Assembly: GCF_002847015.1 (NCBI RefSeq)
Contig: NZ_CP025085.1
Span: 1,550,001-1,614,000, forward strand
Length of the DNA stretch: 64,000 nucleotides
Direction of reading: 5' to 3'
From: Prodigiosinella confusarubida
GTDB taxonomy: Bacteria > Pseudomonadota > Gammaproteobacteria > Enterobacterales > Enterobacteriaceae
The position numbers and the translations under genes were made by a program. Under the pieces are notes generated by a model. That model did no database searches. It saw nothing but the letters and a program-made list of their open reading frames with translations, and was not told the origin of the DNA. Below are positions 8,714 to 19,865 of this stretch, one piece after another (positions within the stretch are counted from its first letter, which is position 1; each line of letters starts with the position of its first letter).

Positions 8714-11569
8714 ATGCCCAGTAGTCCTACGCAGGTTTTCCCCTTATCCGAACCGCTGGTTGCTCAGGCCCAATGCATCATGGCGCGACTACGAGAGCAG
8801 GACGTCTCCACTACATTCTCTGAGCAGGAACAGGCTGTACTGGCGCTCAGTGATTTTGTCAGTGATGCACTGACGCTCCACGCTGACTGGTGGCAAGAAA
8901 TGCATCAGCAGCCGCCACAGCCAGACGAGTGGAGGAATTATGCTCAATGGCTGGCCGTAGCGATGGGTGAGGTGACAGATGATAACGGGTTGATGAGGAT
9001 ACTACGGTTGTTCCGTCGCCATATACTGGTGCGTATTGCGTGGTCACAAATCCTGCAAACCAGCACTACGGAACAAACGTTGCTTCAGCTCAGTACCTTG
9101 GCGGAGTTGCTGATTATGGCGGCGCGCAACTGGCTGTATGAAGCATGTTGTCGCGAATGGGGAACGCCGTGCAATGTGGCGGGCGATGCACAACCGCTAC
9201 TGATCCTCGGCATGGGAAAACTGGGCGGCGGAGAGTTGAACTTTTCGTCGGATATCGACCTGATTTTTGCCTATCCGGAAAATGGTCAAACCCGCGGCGG
9301 ACGTCGTGAGTTGGATAATGCCTCGTTTTTTACCCGTCTGGGGCAACGGCTGATCAAGGTACTGGATCAGCCGACTGTTGATGGTTTTGTCTACCGTGTC
9401 GATATGCGATTGCGGCCGTTTGGCGATAGCGGCCCACTGGTGCTGAGTTTTGCGGCGCTGGAGGATTATTATCAAGAACAGGGACGAGACTGGGAACGGT
9501 ATGCGATGGTGAAAGCGCGTCTGATGGGTGGAACGGAGGACCGCTACAGTCAGGAACTGATGAGCATGCTGCGGCCTTTTGTGTATCGTCGTTACATTGA
9601 TTTCAGCGTGATTCAATCGTTACGTAATATGAAGAGCATGATCGCGCGGGAGGTTCGCCGTCGTGATTTACGTAATAATATTAAGCTGGGCGCTGGCGGT
9701 ATTCGCGAAATTGAATTTATCACTCAGGTATTTCAGTTAATTCGTGGTGGCCGGGAACCGGTGCTGCAATCGCGCTCGTTATTGCCCACGTTAGATCAAA
9801 TAGGGACGCTGGGATTGCTGGCTCCGCCGCTGGTTTCCCAACTGCGTACCGCTTACTTGTTCCTGCGCCGGCTGGAAAATCTGTTGCAGTCGATTGCTGA
9901 TGAACAGACGCAGACGCTACCGACTGATGAGCTCAATCAGCAGCGCCTGGCCTGGGGAATGGGAGTAGAGAGCTGGGCACAGCTGTGCGAAGCGTTACAG
10001 CAGCATATGCAGGCGGTACGCGCGGTATTTAATGATCTGATTGGGGATGACGCACCGGACGGCAGCGAAACGCCAGAATATACGCGCTATGGCAGTTTGT
10101 GGCAGGATCTGCTGGATGAAGCGGATTTGGCGTCATTGATGCCGCAATTGACAGAAGGCGTCCGCGAGACGCTGTTACGTAACATCATGGATTTTCGGAG
10201 CGATCTGGCAAAGCGGACTATTGGCCCGCGGGGCCGGGATGTGCTCGACCAACTGATGCCGACGCTGTTGGCGCAGGTATGTCAGCATGAACAGGCTGAT
10301 AACATTCTGGCGCGTATTACGCCGTTGTTACTGGGTATTGTCACCCGCACCACATATCTGGAATTGCTGCTGGAATCCCGTGCCGCGTTAATTCATCTGA
10401 TTCGGTTATGTGCGGCGTCACCGATGATTGCCAACCAATTAGCCCGCTATCCGCTACTGCTGGATGAACTGCTTGACCCTGCCACCTTATATCAACCTAC
10501 CGCGCCACATGCTTATGCCGATGAACTGCGGCAATACATGATGCGTGTGCCGGAAGAGGATGAAGAACAGCAACTGGAAGCATTGCGTCAGTTTAAGCAG
10601 ACCCAACAACTGCGTATCGCTGCCGGGGATATTGCCGGGGCATTGCCGGTAATGAAGGTCAGCGATCACTTAACCTATCTGGCGGAAGCGATTATCGCTG
10701 CCGTCATTCAGCAGGCATGGAGCCAGATGGTGGCCCGGTTCGGACAACCATCGCATCTGCATCAGCGCGAGGGACGTGGTTTTGCCGTTATCGGCTATGG
10801 CAAACTGGGTGGCTGGGAACTGGGCTACAGTTCCGATCTCGATCTGGTGTTTCTGATCGACTGTCCGTCTGATGTCATGACTGAGGGTGAACATAGCATT
10901 GATGGCCGTCAGTTTTACTTGCGGCTGGCCCAGCGGGTAATGCATCTGTTCAGTACCCGTACCTCGTCTGGCATTTTATATGAAGTGGATGCGCGTCTGC
11001 GTCCGTCCGGCGCGGCAGGCATGTTGGTCAGTACCGTGGAGGCCTTTGACGACTATCAGCGTACTGAAGCCTGGACTTGGGAACATCAGGCGCTGGTACG
11101 TGCACGCATGGTCTATGGGGAAAAACAGATCCAGCAGCAGTTTGAATCTATTCGCCAGGCTATTCTTTGCTGTCCCCGTGATGGTGACCGACTGCGTATT
11201 GATGTCCGGGAAATGCGGGAAAAAATGCGCCTCCATCATGCCAGCAAATCTCAGGATTGGTTTGATCTGAAGGCGGATGCCGGCGGCATTACCGATATCG
11301 AATTTATCGTCCAATATTTAGTGCTGTGCTATTCCGCTCAAGAGCCACGATTGACACGCTGGTCCGATAATGTGCGCATTCTGGAGCTGATGGCCCAGTA
11401 TGACATTATGGAAGAACGTGAAGCCACGGCCCTGAAGCTGGCTTACATCACACTGCGTGATGAGATGCACCATCTGGCGTTGCAGGAACAGTCTGGTCGG
11501 GTCCGGGCCGACCGGTTTATGGCCGAACGTCAACAGGTACAGCAGAGCTGGGCAACATGGCTGGGTTGA
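8714..11569 (+). CDS. glnE: Glutamine synthetase adenylyltransferase/adenylyl-removing enzyme
   Basis: Bifunctional GlnE controls glutamine synthetase by adding AMP (C-terminal domain) or removing it (N-terminal domain), directed by PII proteins and glutamine. It has 951 residues, full length. Both nucleotidyltransferase cores are intact: [20 protein letters not shown] around residues 163-183 and [20 protein letters not shown] around 695-714. Each is followed by its paired arginine-rich VDxRLRP motif ([18 protein letters not shown]). The start has a good AAGGA ribosome site. The gene is followed by hldE after about 106 bases. Confidence 0.97.
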   Translation: MPSSPTQVFPLSEPLVAQAQCIMARLREQDVSTTFSEQEQAVLALSDFVSDALTLHADWWQEMHQQPPQPDEWRNYAQWLAVAMGEVTDDNGLMRILRLFRRHILVRIAWSQILQTSTTEQTLLQLSTLAELLIMAARNWLYEACCREWGTPCNVAGDAQPLLILGMGKLGGGELNFSSDIDLIFAYPENGQTRGGRRELDNASFFTRLGQRLIKVLDQPTVDGFVYRVDMRLRPFGDSGPLVLSFAALEDYYQEQGRDWERYAMVKARLMGGTEDRYSQELMSMLRPFVYRRYIDFSVIQSLRNMKSMIAREVRRRDLRNNIKLGAGGIREIEFITQVFQLIRGGREPVLQSRSLLPTLDQIGTLGLLAPPLVSQLRTAYLFLRRLENLLQSIADEQTQTLPTDELNQQRLAWGMGVESWAQLCEALQQHMQAVRAVFNDLIGDDAPDGSETPEYTRYGSLWQDLLDEADLASLMPQLTEGVRETLLRNIMDFRSDLAKRTIGPRGRDVLDQLMPTLLAQVCQHEQADNILARITPLLLGIVTRTTYLELLLESRAALIHLIRLCAASPMIANQLARYPLLLDELLDPATLYQPTAPHAYADELRQYMMRVPEEDEEQQLEALRQFKQTQQLRIAAGDIAGALPVMKVSDHLTYLAEAIIAAVIQQAWSQMVARFGQPSHLHQREGRGFAVIGYGKLGGWELGYSSDLDLVFLIDCPSDVMTEGEHSIDGRQFYLRLAQRVMHLFSTRTSSGILYEVDARLRPSGAAGMLVSTVEAFDDYQRTEAWTWEHQALVRARMVYGEKQIQQQFESIRQAILCCPRDGDRLRIDVREMREKMRLHHASKSQDWFDLKADAGGITDIEFIVQYLVLCYSAQEPRLTRWSDNVRILELMAQYDIMEEREATALKLAYITLRDEMHHLALQEQSGRVRADRFMAERQQVQQSWATWLG

Positions 11570-11675
11570 GAGTGTGTTCGCATAATAGTCAATGTGGCGG
11601 TGGATTGTCATTGTTCTGTCAGTGCCTGTGATAGTATAGCGCGCGTCAAATTGAACCCATTTTTGGAGCCAGGGA

Positions 11676-13103
11676 ATGAAAGTTACGCTGCCTGATTTTC
11701 GTCATGCCAGAGTATTGGTTGTGGGAGACGTTATGCTGGATCGCTACTGGTACGGCCCAACCAGCCGTATTTCACCGGAAGCACCGGTGCCGGTAGTGAA
11801 GGTTGATACGATTGAAGAGCGTCCAGGGGGCGCGGCAAACGTAGCAATGAATATTGCCTCACTAGGGGGCGGTTCACGTCTGGTTGGTCTCACCGGTATT
11901 GACGATGCAGCCCACGCCCTGAGCGCCAGATTGAATGAAGTTAACGTCAAATGCGATTTCGTTTCTGTTCCTACACATCCGACAATCACCAAGCTGCGCG
12001 TACTGTCCCGCAATCAGCAACTTATCCGCCTGGACTTTGAAGAGGGGTTCGATAACGTTGATCCGCAGCCAATGATTGAGCGTATCCAGCAGGCATTGCC
12101 ACAGATTGGCGCCCTGGTTCTATCTGATTATGCCAAAGGGGCGCTGGTACACGTACAACAAATGATCCAGACGGCAAAAGCTGCCGGTGTTCCGGTGCTA
12201 ATCGACCCGAAAGGTGCTGATTTTTCCCGCTACCGTGGCGCGACGCTTCTGACGCCTAACCTGTCTGAATTTGAAGCGGTTGCCGGTCGCTGTAAAGATG
12301 AAGACGATCTGGTGGTGCGGGGTATGAAGCTGATGGCTGATTATCATCTGTCGGCGTTATTGGTGACCCGTTCCGAACAAGGCATGACGCTGCTGCAACC
12401 GGGTAAGGCACCACTGCATTTACCGACGCAGGCACAGGAAGTTTACGACGTGACCGGTGCCGGTGATACGGTGATCGGCGTACTGGCCGCTGCGCTGGCC
12501 GCCGGGAAACCGCTGGAAGAGGCGTGCTTTCTGGCCAATGCCGCAGCCGGTGTGGTTGTCGGCAAACTTGGGACGTCAACAGTCACACCCATTGAGTTGG
12601 AAAATGCCATCCGTGGGCGTGCTGACACCGGTTTTGGCATCATGACGGAAGAGCAACTCAAAGCGGAGATGGCGATGGCTCGCCAGCGTGGTGAAAAGAT
12701 CGTCATGACCAATGGTTGCTTTGACATTCTGCATGCCGGACATGTTTCCTATCTGGCAAATGCCCGTAAGCTGGGGGATCGTCTGATTGTGGCGGTAAAC
12801 AGCGATGATTCAACCAAACGCCTGAAAGGACCAACCCGACCGGTAAATCCGCTGATGCAGCGGATGATTGTGTTGGGGGCTCTGGGGGCAGTGGATTGGG
12901 TTGTACCGTTTGATGAGGATACGCCACAGCGACTGATCGCCGAGATCCTGCCGGATGTATTGGTGAAAGGCGGAGACTATAAGCCAGAAGATATCGCCGG
13001 AAGTGAGGAAGTCTGGGCCAACGGTGGTGAGGTCAAGGTGTTGAATTTTGAAGATGGCTGCTCAACCACGAACATTATCAATATCATCAAGGCCGGTAAA
13101 TAA
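11676..13103 (+). CDS. hldE: Bifunctional heptose kinase/adenylyltransferase HldE
   Basis: HldE phosphorylates D-glycero-beta-D-manno-heptose 7-phosphate at O-1 and then adenylylates it, making the ADP-heptose precursor of the lipopolysaccharide inner core. It has 475 residues (E. coli 477). The N-terminal ribokinase-type domain carries GGAANVAMN and the catalytic [10 protein letters not shown] (about 257-266). The C-terminal cytidylyltransferase-type domain carries [12 protein letters not shown], with the HxGH motif at about 353-356. The glnE-hldE pair matches E. coli, but the next gene is ligA, only 27 bases downstream, which does not. Confidence 0.97.
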   Translation: MKVTLPDFRHARVLVVGDVMLDRYWYGPTSRISPEAPVPVVKVDTIEERPGGAANVAMNIASLGGGSRLVGLTGIDDAAHALSARLNEVNVKCDFVSVPTHPTITKLRVLSRNQQLIRLDFEEGFDNVDPQPMIERIQQALPQIGALVLSDYAKGALVHVQQMIQTAKAAGVPVLIDPKGADFSRYRGATLLTPNLSEFEAVAGRCKDEDDLVVRGMKLMADYHLSALLVTRSEQGMTLLQPGKAPLHLPTQAQEVYDVTGAGDTVIGVLAAALAAGKPLEEACFLANAAAGVVVGKLGTSTVTPIELENAIRGRADTGFGIMTEEQLKAEMAMARQRGEKIVMTNGCFDILHAGHVSYLANARKLGDRLIVAVNSDDSTKRLKGPTRPVNPLMQRMIVLGALGAVDWVVPFDEDTPQRLIAEILPDVLVKGGDYKPEDIAGSEEVWANGGEVKVLNFEDGCSTTNIINIIKAGK

Positions 13104-13121
13104 CTGGCCGCATCATGTTAG

Positions 13122-15164
<2,043 letters not shown>

Positions 15165-15171
15165 CTACGAT

Positions 15172-15393
15172 ATGGAAAAAGACGATCTGGTCGCTATTGC
15201 CACCACGGTAATGCCATTTGGTAAATATAAAGGCCGAGTGTTGATCGATCTGCCGGAAGAGTATTTGCTGTGGTTTGCCCGTAAAGATGAATTTCCCAAA
15301 GGGCGATTGGGTGACCTCATGCAGATAACGTTAGTTATTAAAACGGAAGGATTGCAAAATCTGGTGATGCCACTACGAAACGCTGGTGGTTGA
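15172..15393 (+). CDS. ypeB: YpeB, DUF3820 small protein
   Basis: A 73-residue protein of the DUF3820 family, very close to E. coli YpeB. The family hallmark MPFGKYKGRVLIDLPEEYLLWFA is visible in the first half. Function is unknown; the fold is related to a small domain found beside some exonuclease-X-type nucleases, but no catalytic residues can be assigned here. It starts seven bases after the ligA stop, and the ligA-ypeB pair is the same as in E. coli, so the pair travelled as a unit. Confidence 0.93.
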   Translation: MEKDDLVAIATTVMPFGKYKGRVLIDLPEEYLLWFARKDEFPKGRLGDLMQITLVIKTEGLQNLVMPLRNAGG

Positions 15394-15470
15394 ATGTGTC
15401 TCATGTTGGCGGCATTCGAGCCAGATTTTGTTGTTTACCGCGCAGAGAAGTCTTGATGCTGAGCGTAAAA

Positions 15471-15497
15471 AAAAAGCACCGCGGAGTGATGCTTTTT
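15471..15497. terminator. Bidirectional terminator between ypeB and FlxA-like gene
   Basis: AAAAAGCA (15471-15478) pairs with TGCTTTTT (15490-15497) around a GC-rich loop that can pair further (CAC/GTG). The A tract on the left and T tract on the right make it suitable for both the ligA-ypeB transcript and the convergent minus-strand gene. Confidence 0.8.
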
Positions 15498-15534
15498 TGT
15501 ATTGAATCAATTATCTATTATGCGATATTGACCA

Positions 15535-15900
15535 TTAAACGTACATGTTAATGCTGTTTTCAGCTGTAGGGCTGTTAACGCCTTCCTTAGGCTTTATTTG
15601 CATGGTATCGCTGGATTGTGGTTGTTGAGCAGCTGTTTGACTTTGAGTCTGTTGCTGCTCTAACCGGGCAATTTGAGCTTGTAATTGCTGGATTTGTGCC
15701 TGAATGAGTGCTTGTTGTTGGCTCAACAGTTCGCGCTGTTTTTCATCCTGTGCCGCCACCTCCTGACTTGCTAACTCTTTTGTCTTTTGCATCAGCCTTT
15801 GAACCTGCTTGTTCAACTGTGCAATTTGCTGATCCGAGCTGCCACTGCTGCTGGATGAAGCCGCTGTGCTGGAAAGCACAGAATTGACTATACCTGCCAT
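15535..15900 (-). CDS. FlxA-like coiled-coil protein, sigma-28 controlled
   Basis: A 121-residue protein of FlxA-like type. It has a serine-rich N-terminus (about 8-22), a long glutamine-rich coiled coil (about 23-90) and a conserved C-terminal tail KEGVNSPTAENSINMYV. No signal peptide or membrane helix is visible. E. coli flxA is a sigma-28-dependent gene of unknown function. Here a near-consensus sigma-28 promoter lies 38 bases upstream, so membership of the late flagellar regulon is likely. AGGAG six bases upstream supports the ATG at 15900. A paralogue lies directly upstream on the same strand. The exact role is unknown. Confidence 0.8.
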   Translation of the reverse strand: MAGIVNSVLSSTAASSSSSGSSDQQIAQLNKQVQRLMQKTKELASQEVAAQDEKQRELLSQQQALIQAQIQQLQAQIARLEQQQTQSQTAAQQPQSSDTMQIKPKEGVNSPTAENSINMYV

Positions 15901-15937
15901 CGTTCTCTCCTGAAGATGAAATAGCTTTGCGTTACTA

Positions 15938-15964
15938 CTATCGGCTCAACGCGCTATGTCTTTA
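15938..15964 (-). promoter_or_regulatory. Sigma-28 (FliA) promoter
   Basis: Read on the minus strand: TAAAGACA (15964-15957), an 11-base spacer, then GCCGATAG (15945-15938). The consensus is TAAAGTTT-N11-GCCGATAA, so the -35 core TAAAG, the spacer length and seven of eight -10 positions agree. The -10 lies 38 bases from the FlxA-like start codon at 15900, a normal distance. Confidence 0.8.
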
Positions 15965-16064
15965 TCGTCTTTTTCAAAATGTCAACAAACGCGGCATTAT
16001 ACGATATTCCTTCCCAGGAGATAGGCCAGGTACTTCACTCCAATAAAAACGTAATGGATATCAT

Positions 16065-16397
16065 CTAGATATAAACATCGATAGCATGTTCAGCCGAAGG
16101 GCGATTAACGCCTTCCACTGGTTTTACCAATGGTTTGCTTTCCTGAGTTGGCTGAACCGGTTGATTTTGTAACTGAGCTATTTGGGCCTGTAACATGACA
16201 ATTTGCGCCTGCATAACCTGTTGTTGCGCATTGGGACTGGTTGTCTGCTGTTTATTTGTCGTATCCACAGCACTTTCTGCCACTTTTTGATTTTGCAGAT
16301 TACGCTCAGCGACTTTCTGATCAGTATTGGTTCTTACATTCGATGAAGCCGTAATCGGCATCACAGCGAATGCGGAGGGGGCGAGTGAACTTATCAT
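16065..16397 (-). CDS. Second FlxA-like paralogue
   Basis: A 110-residue protein related to its downstream neighbour in layout: Ser/Ala/Thr-rich N-terminus, a glutamine-rich helix (about 50-85, QQQVMQAQIVMLQAQIAQLQ) and the tail VEGVNRPSAEHAIDVYI, which aligns with the other gene's tail at EGVN-P-AE-I-Y. The ATG at 16397 was chosen over a start eight codons upstream because AAGGAGG lies just before it. It is about 165 bases upstream of the first gene. The upstream region contains a GCCGATAG box at 16558-16551 like that of the neighbour, but with no matching -35, so its promoter may be degraded. Function unknown. Confidence 0.7.
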   Translation of the reverse strand: MISSLAPSAFAVMPITASSNVRTNTDQKVAERNLQNQKVAESAVDTTNKQQTTSPNAQQQVMQAQIVMLQAQIAQLQNQPVQPTQESKPLVKPVEGVNRPSAEHAIDVYI

Positions 16398-16693
16398 ATT
16401 TCCTCCTTGACGGCTTACCACTCAGCAGAACGGTTGTTCTGCTATATAGGTTATCGGTATGAAACTTAAATATATGAATAATTATTGACCAAAGAAAGCA
16501 ATTTATCTCTTCGTAGGTGTTCAATAAAGGTAAGCACATGTACTTTTCGTCTATCGGCTCGACTGCTATAGCCGTTCATGGTTATGATTTTTTTAAGTTT
16601 TAATCCTTTGATTGCTTCAAAATATTTCTTTTAATGCAGTGATTATTTTATCTGCGAGACAGTGGCTGTCCCACAGGTATGTTTTCAGGAGTA

Positions 16694-16860
16694 TCAGGTT
16701 ACCGGAGCCGGGTTGAAAACCGCGAACGCATTATACAGTCCTCTTCAATGGACCACATTTTCTTTCTGCCACTGGCGATATTACCAGCATTGATCGCCAT
16801 GAGATCATACCAGCGGGTGGTCAGTGCTGTGCGGGTTGCTGTGCACCACAGAAGAAATCA
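16694..16860 (-). pseudogene. garD: Fossil of the garD 3' end
   Basis: Three blocks align with the 3' part of the intact garD about 960 bases away, in the same order and strand. 16694-16781 matches 17651-17739 with most bases identical. 16782-16839 matches 17803-17860. About 16835-16859 matches 17943-17967. The intervening parts are deleted. The C-terminal codons for FNPAPVT and the stop are conserved exactly (16694 onwards, minus strand), and upstream IASGRKK is readable. A one-base deletion relative to garD then shifts the frame between these two parts. It cannot encode a functional dehydratase and is a remnant of a duplicate or second garD. Confidence 0.85.
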
Positions 16861-16872
16861 CACTGATACTGT

Positions 16873-17112
16873 TCATTTTTCCTTCGGATAAATGAACGAA
16901 AATTGTATTAATTCACTACTGGCAAAAGGTATTTTCCTTTGATCTGGATAAACGTGGAATTGGCGTAAGTAATATGACTTTTTACATTGGTGGTTGACAT
17001 AAATGTCGCATCGGTATTCAACGGATACTCTTGTTGTGTAATAAGTGTATTGACCTCCATGAAAAATCCGGATGTGTGTGTCAGCCCATATTATTGGATT
17101 GATGCTAAGCAA
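16873..17112 (-). other. Unresolved open frame in decaying region
   Basis: A 79-codon frame opening with TTG and lacking a convincing ribosome site. The translation is rich in Tyr, His, Arg and Ser and resembles no family I know. The plus strand over the same bases (about 16900-17167) also has two adjacent open stretches in different frames, ending NRLDLYGK-stop, which could be a frameshifted gene remnant instead. At most one of these is real; neither is supported by conserved motifs. It is listed because the bases are otherwise unexplained. Confidence 0.15.
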
Positions 17113-17606
17113 GTAAAAGTAAAAATAAATAGGAAGGTCAATCGTCTTGACCTATATGGTAAATAAGTAGATGCGAAAAATGTATATCCACCATTCTCCA
17201 CGTTACAGATACATTGGTGATGCTTGTTGACCCGAATTACTTACCTGGGTAAACACATCAAATTTATTCTTTTGCACCTTACCATGTCTTGAAATCTATT
17301 CGATTTATTAGTAACTATTTATTGGCTTTTATTATGGTATTGCTCTTATCTGAACAATAGATTAATTTTTTAGAAAATCCTTTGCTAAAGCCTTTTTATT
17401 CCTCTAGCAGGAGAATTATGATGAGGGGGTATGTCTGTCAATGAAATAATTACTTGAACGCAGAATTACAAATGATAATTTGATTTAATAATCATGTAAT
17501 GGAGTAAGAAAAGTAACTTATTGTTATTCATGATCGATATATTTGATTAAGTGAAAGATAGATATGTTATTTCACATGACGGCGGTGTTAATTCTATGTG
17601 TTTGTT

Positions 17607-17635
17607 ACCCTCTGCCCAGCATCTGACCAGAGGGT
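17607..17635 (-). terminator. Hairpin downstream of garD
   Basis: ACCCTCTG and CAGAGGGT (17607-17614 with 17628-17635) form a perfect 8-bp stem with a 13-base loop, 16 bases after the garD stop on the minus strand. No T run follows, so it is either a weak terminator or a 3'-end stabilising hairpin. Confidence 0.5.
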
Positions 17636-17650
17636 GTCATTGAGGGATGT

Positions 17651-19225
17651 TCAGGTTACTGGCGCCGGGTTGAAAACCGCTAAAGCATTATGCAGTCCCC
17701 ATTGATCGGACCACGTTTTCTTTCTACCACTGGCGATATCCAGGATAAAGTGGAACAACTGCCAGCCGACGTCTTCAATAGTGGCTTCGCCAGTGGCAAT
17801 AGTACCGGCATCAATATCCATGAGGTCATGCCAGCGGTTGGCCAGTGCTGTACGGGTCGCCATTTTGATTACCGGAACCGCAAGCAGTCCATAAGGCGTA
17901 CCGCGACCGGTAGTAAATACCTGCACGGTAATTCCGGATGCGAGTTGCTGTGTACCACAGACGAAATCGCTGGCAGGTGTCGCGGCGTAAATCAGGCCTC
18001 GTTTCGTGGGGCGCTGACCCGGTGACAGCACTTCCATAATCGGGCTGGTGCCTGATTTGGCAATCGAACCGAGCGCTTTTTCCACCACATTTGCCAGCCC
18101 CCCTTTTTTATTACCAGGCGACGGGTTGGCACTGCGATCTGTCTGCCCGTTATCCAGATAATTGTCGTACCAGGCCATCTCTTCCAGCAGACGTTTGCCA
18201 ACGTCCACATTAATAGCGCGTGGCGTCAACAAATGGATGGCATCACGTACTTCGGTGACTTCGGAGAACATCACAGTGGCACCACAACGGACCAGCAAAT
18301 CAGACGCAAATCCTACTGCTGGGTTGGCGGTTACACCGGAGAAGGCATCGCTGCCGCCGCACTGCGTGCCAACCACCAGTTCGGAAGCCGGTACAGTTTC
18401 CCGACGGCGCCGATTGAGGCGTTGTAAATGTTTATCCGCCATGGTCAGGATGTCATCCACCATAGATCTGAATCCTACGTGAGATTCATCCTGCAAGCGC
18501 ACGATACTGGTATCATCTGGCGAAATGGGCTGCACATCCGGCGTTCCTTCCAGCAGACGCTCAGGTTGCAGTTTTTCACAACCCAGTCCGATAATCATGA
18601 CTTCACCGCCGAAATTGGGGTTAAGTGCCAGATTGTGGATGGTACGGATCGGTACAATCGCTGCTGGAGCATTGATAGCCACACCACAGCCATATAGATG
18701 ATTCAGTGCGACTACACCCTCTACGTTTGGATATTTGGGTAATAGATCGCGTTCAATAATCTTCACCACATAATCCACGACGCCAGCCACACAATGTACG
18801 CTAGTGGTGATACCTAACAAATTTTTGGTACCGACACTGCCATCAGGATTACGGTAACCTTCAAAGGTATACCCTTCTAGCGGCGGCAATGGAGGGGGAA
18901 CTTTGGTTGCCAGCGGTAGCGTTTCCAACGCCGGAGCCTTTGGCAATGCGACCAATGACTCATCGATCCAACTTCCCTGAAGTATATCCCGCAATGCATA
19001 GCCAATAATTTCACCGTAACGGATAATCGGATCTGATGCGGCAATATCTACCAGCGCGACTTTATGTCCCTGTGGAATATGTTCAATCAATTCCAATCCG
19101 TTATTAAAACGGGTACCGATGCGTAAGCCATTATTATTAACCACAATGGCAACATTATCAGACTCATGAACTTTTATATAAAGTGGCTGCTCTTGAGCTG
19201 CGTTTTCTCTGGTGTGATCTGACAT
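17651..19225 (-). CDS. garD: Galactarate dehydratase
   Basis: D-galactarate dehydratase, 524 residues (E. coli 523), which converts galactarate to 5-keto-4-deoxy-D-glucarate. It belongs to the UxaA/GarD family: an N-terminal SAF-like domain (about 1-100), a linker, and the large catalytic part with [14 protein letters not shown] (about 131-144), [20 protein letters not shown] and [18 protein letters not shown], whose cysteines and histidines fit the metal site. The frame is intact. It is divergent from the gud/gar operon, with 640 bases between starts, so both can share one control region. In E. coli garD is divergent from garPLRK, so the layout is comparable. CdaR control is expected from E. 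coli but not shown here. Confidence 0.96.
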   Translation of the reverse strand: MSDHTRENAAQEQPLYIKVHESDNVAIVVNNNGLRIGTRFNNGLELIEHIPQGHKVALVDIAASDPIIRYGEIIGYALRDILQGSWIDESLVALPKAPALETLPLATKVPPPLPPLEGYTFEGYRNPDGSVGTKNLLGITTSVHCVAGVVDYVVKIIERDLLPKYPNVEGVVALNHLYGCGVAINAPAAIVPIRTIHNLALNPNFGGEVMIIGLGCEKLQPERLLEGTPDVQPISPDDTSIVRLQDESHVGFRSMVDDILTMADKHLQRLNRRRRETVPASELVVGTQCGGSDAFSGVTANPAVGFASDLLVRCGATVMFSEVTEVRDAIHLLTPRAINVDVGKRLLEEMAWYDNYLDNGQTDRSANPSPGNKKGGLANVVEKALGSIAKSGTSPIMEVLSPGQRPTKRGLIYAATPASDFVCGTQQLASGITVQVFTTGRGTPYGLLAVPVIKMATRTALANRWHDLMDIDAGTIATGEATIEDVGWQLFHFILDIASGRKKTWSDQWGLHNALAVFNPAPVT

Positions 19226-19865
19226 GATGCAACCCTTTTATTATCTTATGATAATGCGTAAACCCTATTACACTATGCCTGTTTCACCTGCTACGTTGAA
19301 GCCATTACGTTGAAACGGGAATCATGCCTGAAATCCTCATATACTACGTGTGCTTTGCTGTTTCCGTCATCCGTCGCTGTCAATTATCACTTCGCTCAGG
19401 AAGTAGTATAGGTGAATGGGATGGACCAAACATTATGCAATTGACTGACATTATGTTTGATTACTTTTAATTTCTTTGGCAAAGAACTCATTATCAGTGA
19501 GGCCAATCACATTATTGGGCGTTTATCTCTTTTCTTTATGATATGGCCTATACCGATCGGTGTGCTTTTCTCTTCTCAATACCCACTTCCGTGAAATAAC
19601 TCCCATTAAGTCGTACTTTTGCACCAACATAAGTTTTTTAAAACGGATAATGTTGTGCATACCTACAATGAGTCGCTATTGATAACCTTTTATAATCTCT
19701 CCCCGAAGCCATAAGACGTCATTCGTGTTTATTGTTGCTGTCATGCTATTTGCTCTGCTCAAAATTAAAAAATCATTACCTGACACTCGACTTCATTCTG
19801 ATAACCCTACACCGTTTTGTTATCCAGGATGAATGAGCTAACCGCGATTTAAGTAGGAGTTCATT
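19226..19865. promoter_or_regulatory. Divergent control region between garD and gudP
   Basis: 640 bases with no gene. Visible elements are a probable CRP site (19496-19511), an imperfect inverted repeat AAACATTATG/CATTATGTTT (19428-19458), and a direct repeat TACGTTGAA (about 19294 and 19308) inside a wider GTTTCA/TGAAAC inverted repeat (about 19279-19314). AGGAG before gudP and AAGGG before garD are the ribosome sites. In E. coli the corresponding genes are activated by CdaR, whose site I cannot assign from sequence alone. Confidence 0.6.
19496..19511. promoter_or_regulatory. Probable CRP-cAMP site
   Basis: AGTGA-GGCCAA-TCACA matches the CRP consensus TGTGA-N6-TCACA at nine of ten core positions, and the right flank (TT) also fits. 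It lies about 360 bases upstream of gudP and 270 bases upstream of garD. Catabolite control of sugar-acid genes is expected. Confidence 0.55.

Larger units (their letters stand above)
16398..17650. other. Long AT-rich gene-poor stretch between FlxA-like genes and garD
   Basis: About 1.25 kb without an intact recognisable gene, noticeably richer in A+T than its surroundings. It holds the garD fossil (16694-16860), a short unresolved open frame on the minus strand (16873-17112) overlapping broken frames on the plus strand, and a hairpin next to the garD stop (17607-17635). The remainder (about 17170-17600) shows only short AT-rich frames and no motif I recognise. It looks like decaying DNA. Confidence 0.7.

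Noticed and set aside
16679-16891. 70-codon plus-strand frame over the garD fossil
   Set aside because: The same bases align with minus-strand garD, so the plus-strand frame is a by-product of the fossil.
17410-17445. Short frame MMRGYVCQ with a good ribosome site (CAGGAG)
   Set aside because: Eight codons in AT-rich DNA with no gene behind it to be regulated; no reason to think it is translated for a purpose.
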